From the NCBI RefSeq assembly GCF_018070345.1, contig NZ_JAGPXX010000014.1, positions 87,725 through 151,724 of the forward strand: a DNA stretch of 64,000 nt, written 5' to 3'. Below are positions 62,413 to 64,000 of this stretch, piece after piece (positions within the stretch are counted from its first letter, which is position 1; each line of letters starts with the position of its first letter). The position numbers and the translations under genes are program-made. Source of the stretch: Streptomyces sp. F63. Its GTDB lineage: Bacteria > Actinomycetota > Actinomycetes > Streptomycetales > Streptomycetaceae. The notes below the pieces were generated by a model that saw only the letters and a program-made list of their open reading frames with translations, ran no database searches and was not told the origin of the DNA.

Positions 62413-63785
62413 AGGTCTCGGAGCCGTGAAGCAGCGCGGTGTCTCGAGTCCGGCAAGAGGGCGAGGCTGAACCGGGCTGAGGGATCCAGGGTGAGGGCTC
62501 CGGGCTGAGGGTTCCCGGCTGAGGGAACCGGGACGCTGGGTGAGGGGTGCGGGGCCGCCTGCCAGGGCAAGGCGGCTGACACAGGCGGCAAGGCGGGACA
62601 GCCCTCTGAGCCACGGGCACTCCGCCGGGGCGCCGCCTGGTCGTTCCCTGGTGTCGCCGGCTTCCCCGGGCCTCGCCGGTCGTCCCCGAGACCCGTATGC
62701 GCTGAGCCACCGGGGCGCCGGGCGGCGGTGTCGCGGGGCGCCTGCCGAACGGACTGCACGGACTTTGCTGTGGTGGCGAAAGGCCGTTGTGGGTTGTCCG
62801 TTGAGTTGTGGTGGGGGTTGGGGCGCCGGGTGGGCGGCGCGGTGGTGGTGGCGGGTGGGGTGCGGGCTGTCCGTGGTTGTCGTGGTGGGGGTTACGGCAT
62901 CCGGGTCGGGGGTTGGCCCGGGGTCGGTCGTCTATCCGGGGCCGTGCGTGCCCGGGGTCGGCTGGAAAGGCGTTGGCGTGGCTGAGGCCGGTGGGTGGTT
63001 GCGGGAGGCACACGCGCGCCGGGGTTCTTCGGCGTTCCCGCCGTCGTGGCGGGCTGTCGGTGGTACCGGCCGGGGCGGGCGGCCGTACGGGGCGGCCGTG
63101 GTGCGCGCTCGTGGTGCCGGTCTTGCGGGGCGGCCGTGGTGGGTGGTCGTGCGGGGCGGCCGTGGGGCGCGCTCGTACGAGGCGGCTGCGGTGCAGTCGT
63201 CTGCCGCTGGTATCGGGGGCCGGGGGGCGGAACTGCCGGCGGCGGTGGGGCTGGTGCGGTGATACGGCCGGCGGCTCCTGGGCAGTGACGGGGTTCCGGT
63301 CCCGGGGGAGGGGAGTACTCGGCCGGGGTTGAGGCTCTTCGGCGACCCCGCCGGCGTAGCGGTTGCGGGCAGCGATCACCGCGACGGAGGGGGCTTGGGC
63401 TTCCCCGGGTTTCGGCTGCTGCCGACAGTGTGGTTGGCGAGTTGCTGAGCAAGGTGGCCGGCTGGGTGGCGCGTCTCCGACGGGTGGGTGCGAGCGGTTC
63501 AGCCAATTGCCGAAGGCCGACTGGCGGATGCTGCCGGCTACCGGTCGCCGGTCGCTGACTGGCGGGGATACCGGTTGCCAGTCGCTGGTGGCCGCCTGCC
63601 GCGTGTACGCCAGCGTGTGCTGCTTGCTGCTTGCTGCTTTCTGCTTGCCGGTTGGAGGGCTGGCGGGTGCGGGTTGTTATCTGCAGATTTCCGAAAGGCA
63701 TGGGTGGGGGCCCCTGCGCCTGGTGGCGGAGGGGTTGTCCCGGCGGTTGGTGCCGGGCTGCCCGGCTGCGGCATGGGCGCCTGTG
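62413..63785. other. Long non-coding, G/T-rich region with repeats
   Basis: I see no credible gene. The plus strand is strongly G+T-biased from about 62760 to 63900, so the minus strand is C+A-rich. GGGGCGGCCGTGG recurs at 63089, 63127 and 63153; short TGCTTGC repeats occur near 63620-63650, and ACTGGC/ACCGGT motifs recur near 63520-63600. Open frames are Pro/Arg/Thr-rich or Gly/Val/Arg-rich with no start signals. It may be the decayed remains of a gene or a hot spot next to the HNH gene. Confidence 0.65.
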
Positions 63786-64000
63786 TCAGGTGGTGGGGGT
63801 GTGGGGTGGGGTGGTGTAGGTGTGGCCGGTGGGTGCGGTCCAGTGGACCTCGCCGGTGTCGGGGTCGCGTGCCGCTTGCCATCGGGTGCGGTGTTTCAGT
63901 AGGTGGTGGCGTCGGCACAGGGGGATGAGGTTGCCGGGCTCGGTGGCTCCGCCCGCCGCCGGGTTGTGGTGGTTGAAGGGCTGGATGTGGTCCAGGTCGC
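63786..64000 (-). CDS. C-terminus of an HNH endonuclease signature protein, cut by window edge
   Basis: Only the last 71 codons are in the window. The HNH motif is clear: DLDHIQPFNHHNPAAGG, then GNLIPLCRRHHLLKHRTRWQ, with both histidine/asparagine clusters, followed by DPDTGEVHWTAPTGHTY and a Thr/Pro-rich end. This is the pattern of actinobacterial DUF222-HNH (13E12-type) proteins, which are often associated with mobile DNA. The N-terminal part lies outside, so completeness is unknown. Confidence 0.88.
   Translation of the reverse strand, partial: DLDHIQPFNHHNPAAGGATEPGNLIPLCRRHHLLKHRTRWQAARDPDTGEVHWTAPTGHTYTTPPHTPTT

Noticed and set aside
62369..63379. A 336-codon minus-strand frame in the right-end non-coding region
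   Set aside because: It is Pro/Arg/Thr-rich without any motif, overlaps the redoxin gene end, and has no codon-position bias that I could see.

Overview
The window looks like chromosome from a Streptomyces or very close relative. G+C is very high, codon third positions are strongly G/C, GTG starts are common, genes are often coupled through ATGA or GTGA overlaps, and several families are typical of Streptomyces (DUF6350/PerM, DUF3017, HTH-DUF2690, the SCO4848-type membrane protein). From memory, the order sucCD, purNH, folD, mdh, betaine operon, trpS, dac, sdh, ECF sigma pair and mutase matches the core chromosome arm of S. coelicolor; this was not checked by alignment. I see no tRNA, rRNA, CRISPR array, transposase or prophage integrase.

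Layout. Positions 1-2532 (minus strand) hold the first genes of a contractile injection system: sheath, inner tube and the start of a third gene, cut off by the window edge. After a 1.1 kb non-coding gap come sucCD, a PerM-like membrane protein, a proline/glycine-rich membrane protein, purN-purH, folD with a DUF3017 protein, a membrane-anchored HTH-DUF2690 protein and mdh (3645-15810). Positions 16056-23883 form a choline/glycine-betaine operon: aldehyde dehydrogenase, GMC oxidoreductase, ATPase, double-length permease and binding lipoprotein. Positions 24840-31042 hold an SsuA/TauA-type ABC importer, then an IclR regulator and a MocR-like regulator. Next come rocD, trpS, a 2H phosphoesterase, a YihY protein that overlaps a D,D-carboxypeptidase gene tail to tail, a metallophosphoesterase and a membrane-anchored family 5 binding protein (31136-40529). 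The sdhCDAB operon (40691-44100), a ureidoimidazoline decarboxylase and a GH20 hexosaminidase lipoprotein follow.

Positions 47848-52363 are the most interesting part. Two ECF sigma factor genes lie in tandem, each overlapping a gene for a single-pass membrane protein that lacks the usual zinc anti-sigma motif. The two membrane proteins share a short extracytoplasmic two-cysteine segment followed by long low-complexity tails. After them come a mutase large subunit, a LysE-type exporter, a gluconate locus (regulator, kinase, permease), a GNAT acetyltransferase, an SDR with two palindromic operators, a methionine aminopeptidase, and a small HTH-redoxin pair. The right end (62413-63785) is a repetitive, G/T-rich non-coding stretch before the C-terminus of an HNH endonuclease gene.

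How the genes work together. Much of the window is central carbon and one-carbon metabolism: the TCA steps SucCD, SdhCDAB and Mdh, purine steps PurN and PurH with folate recycling by FolD, and acyl-CoA rearrangement. Around these sit uptake systems with their own regulators and envelope or stress functions. A recurring feature is GC-rich tandem repeats of 8 to 45 bp, found both between genes and inside coding regions. Perfect long hairpins follow most operons.
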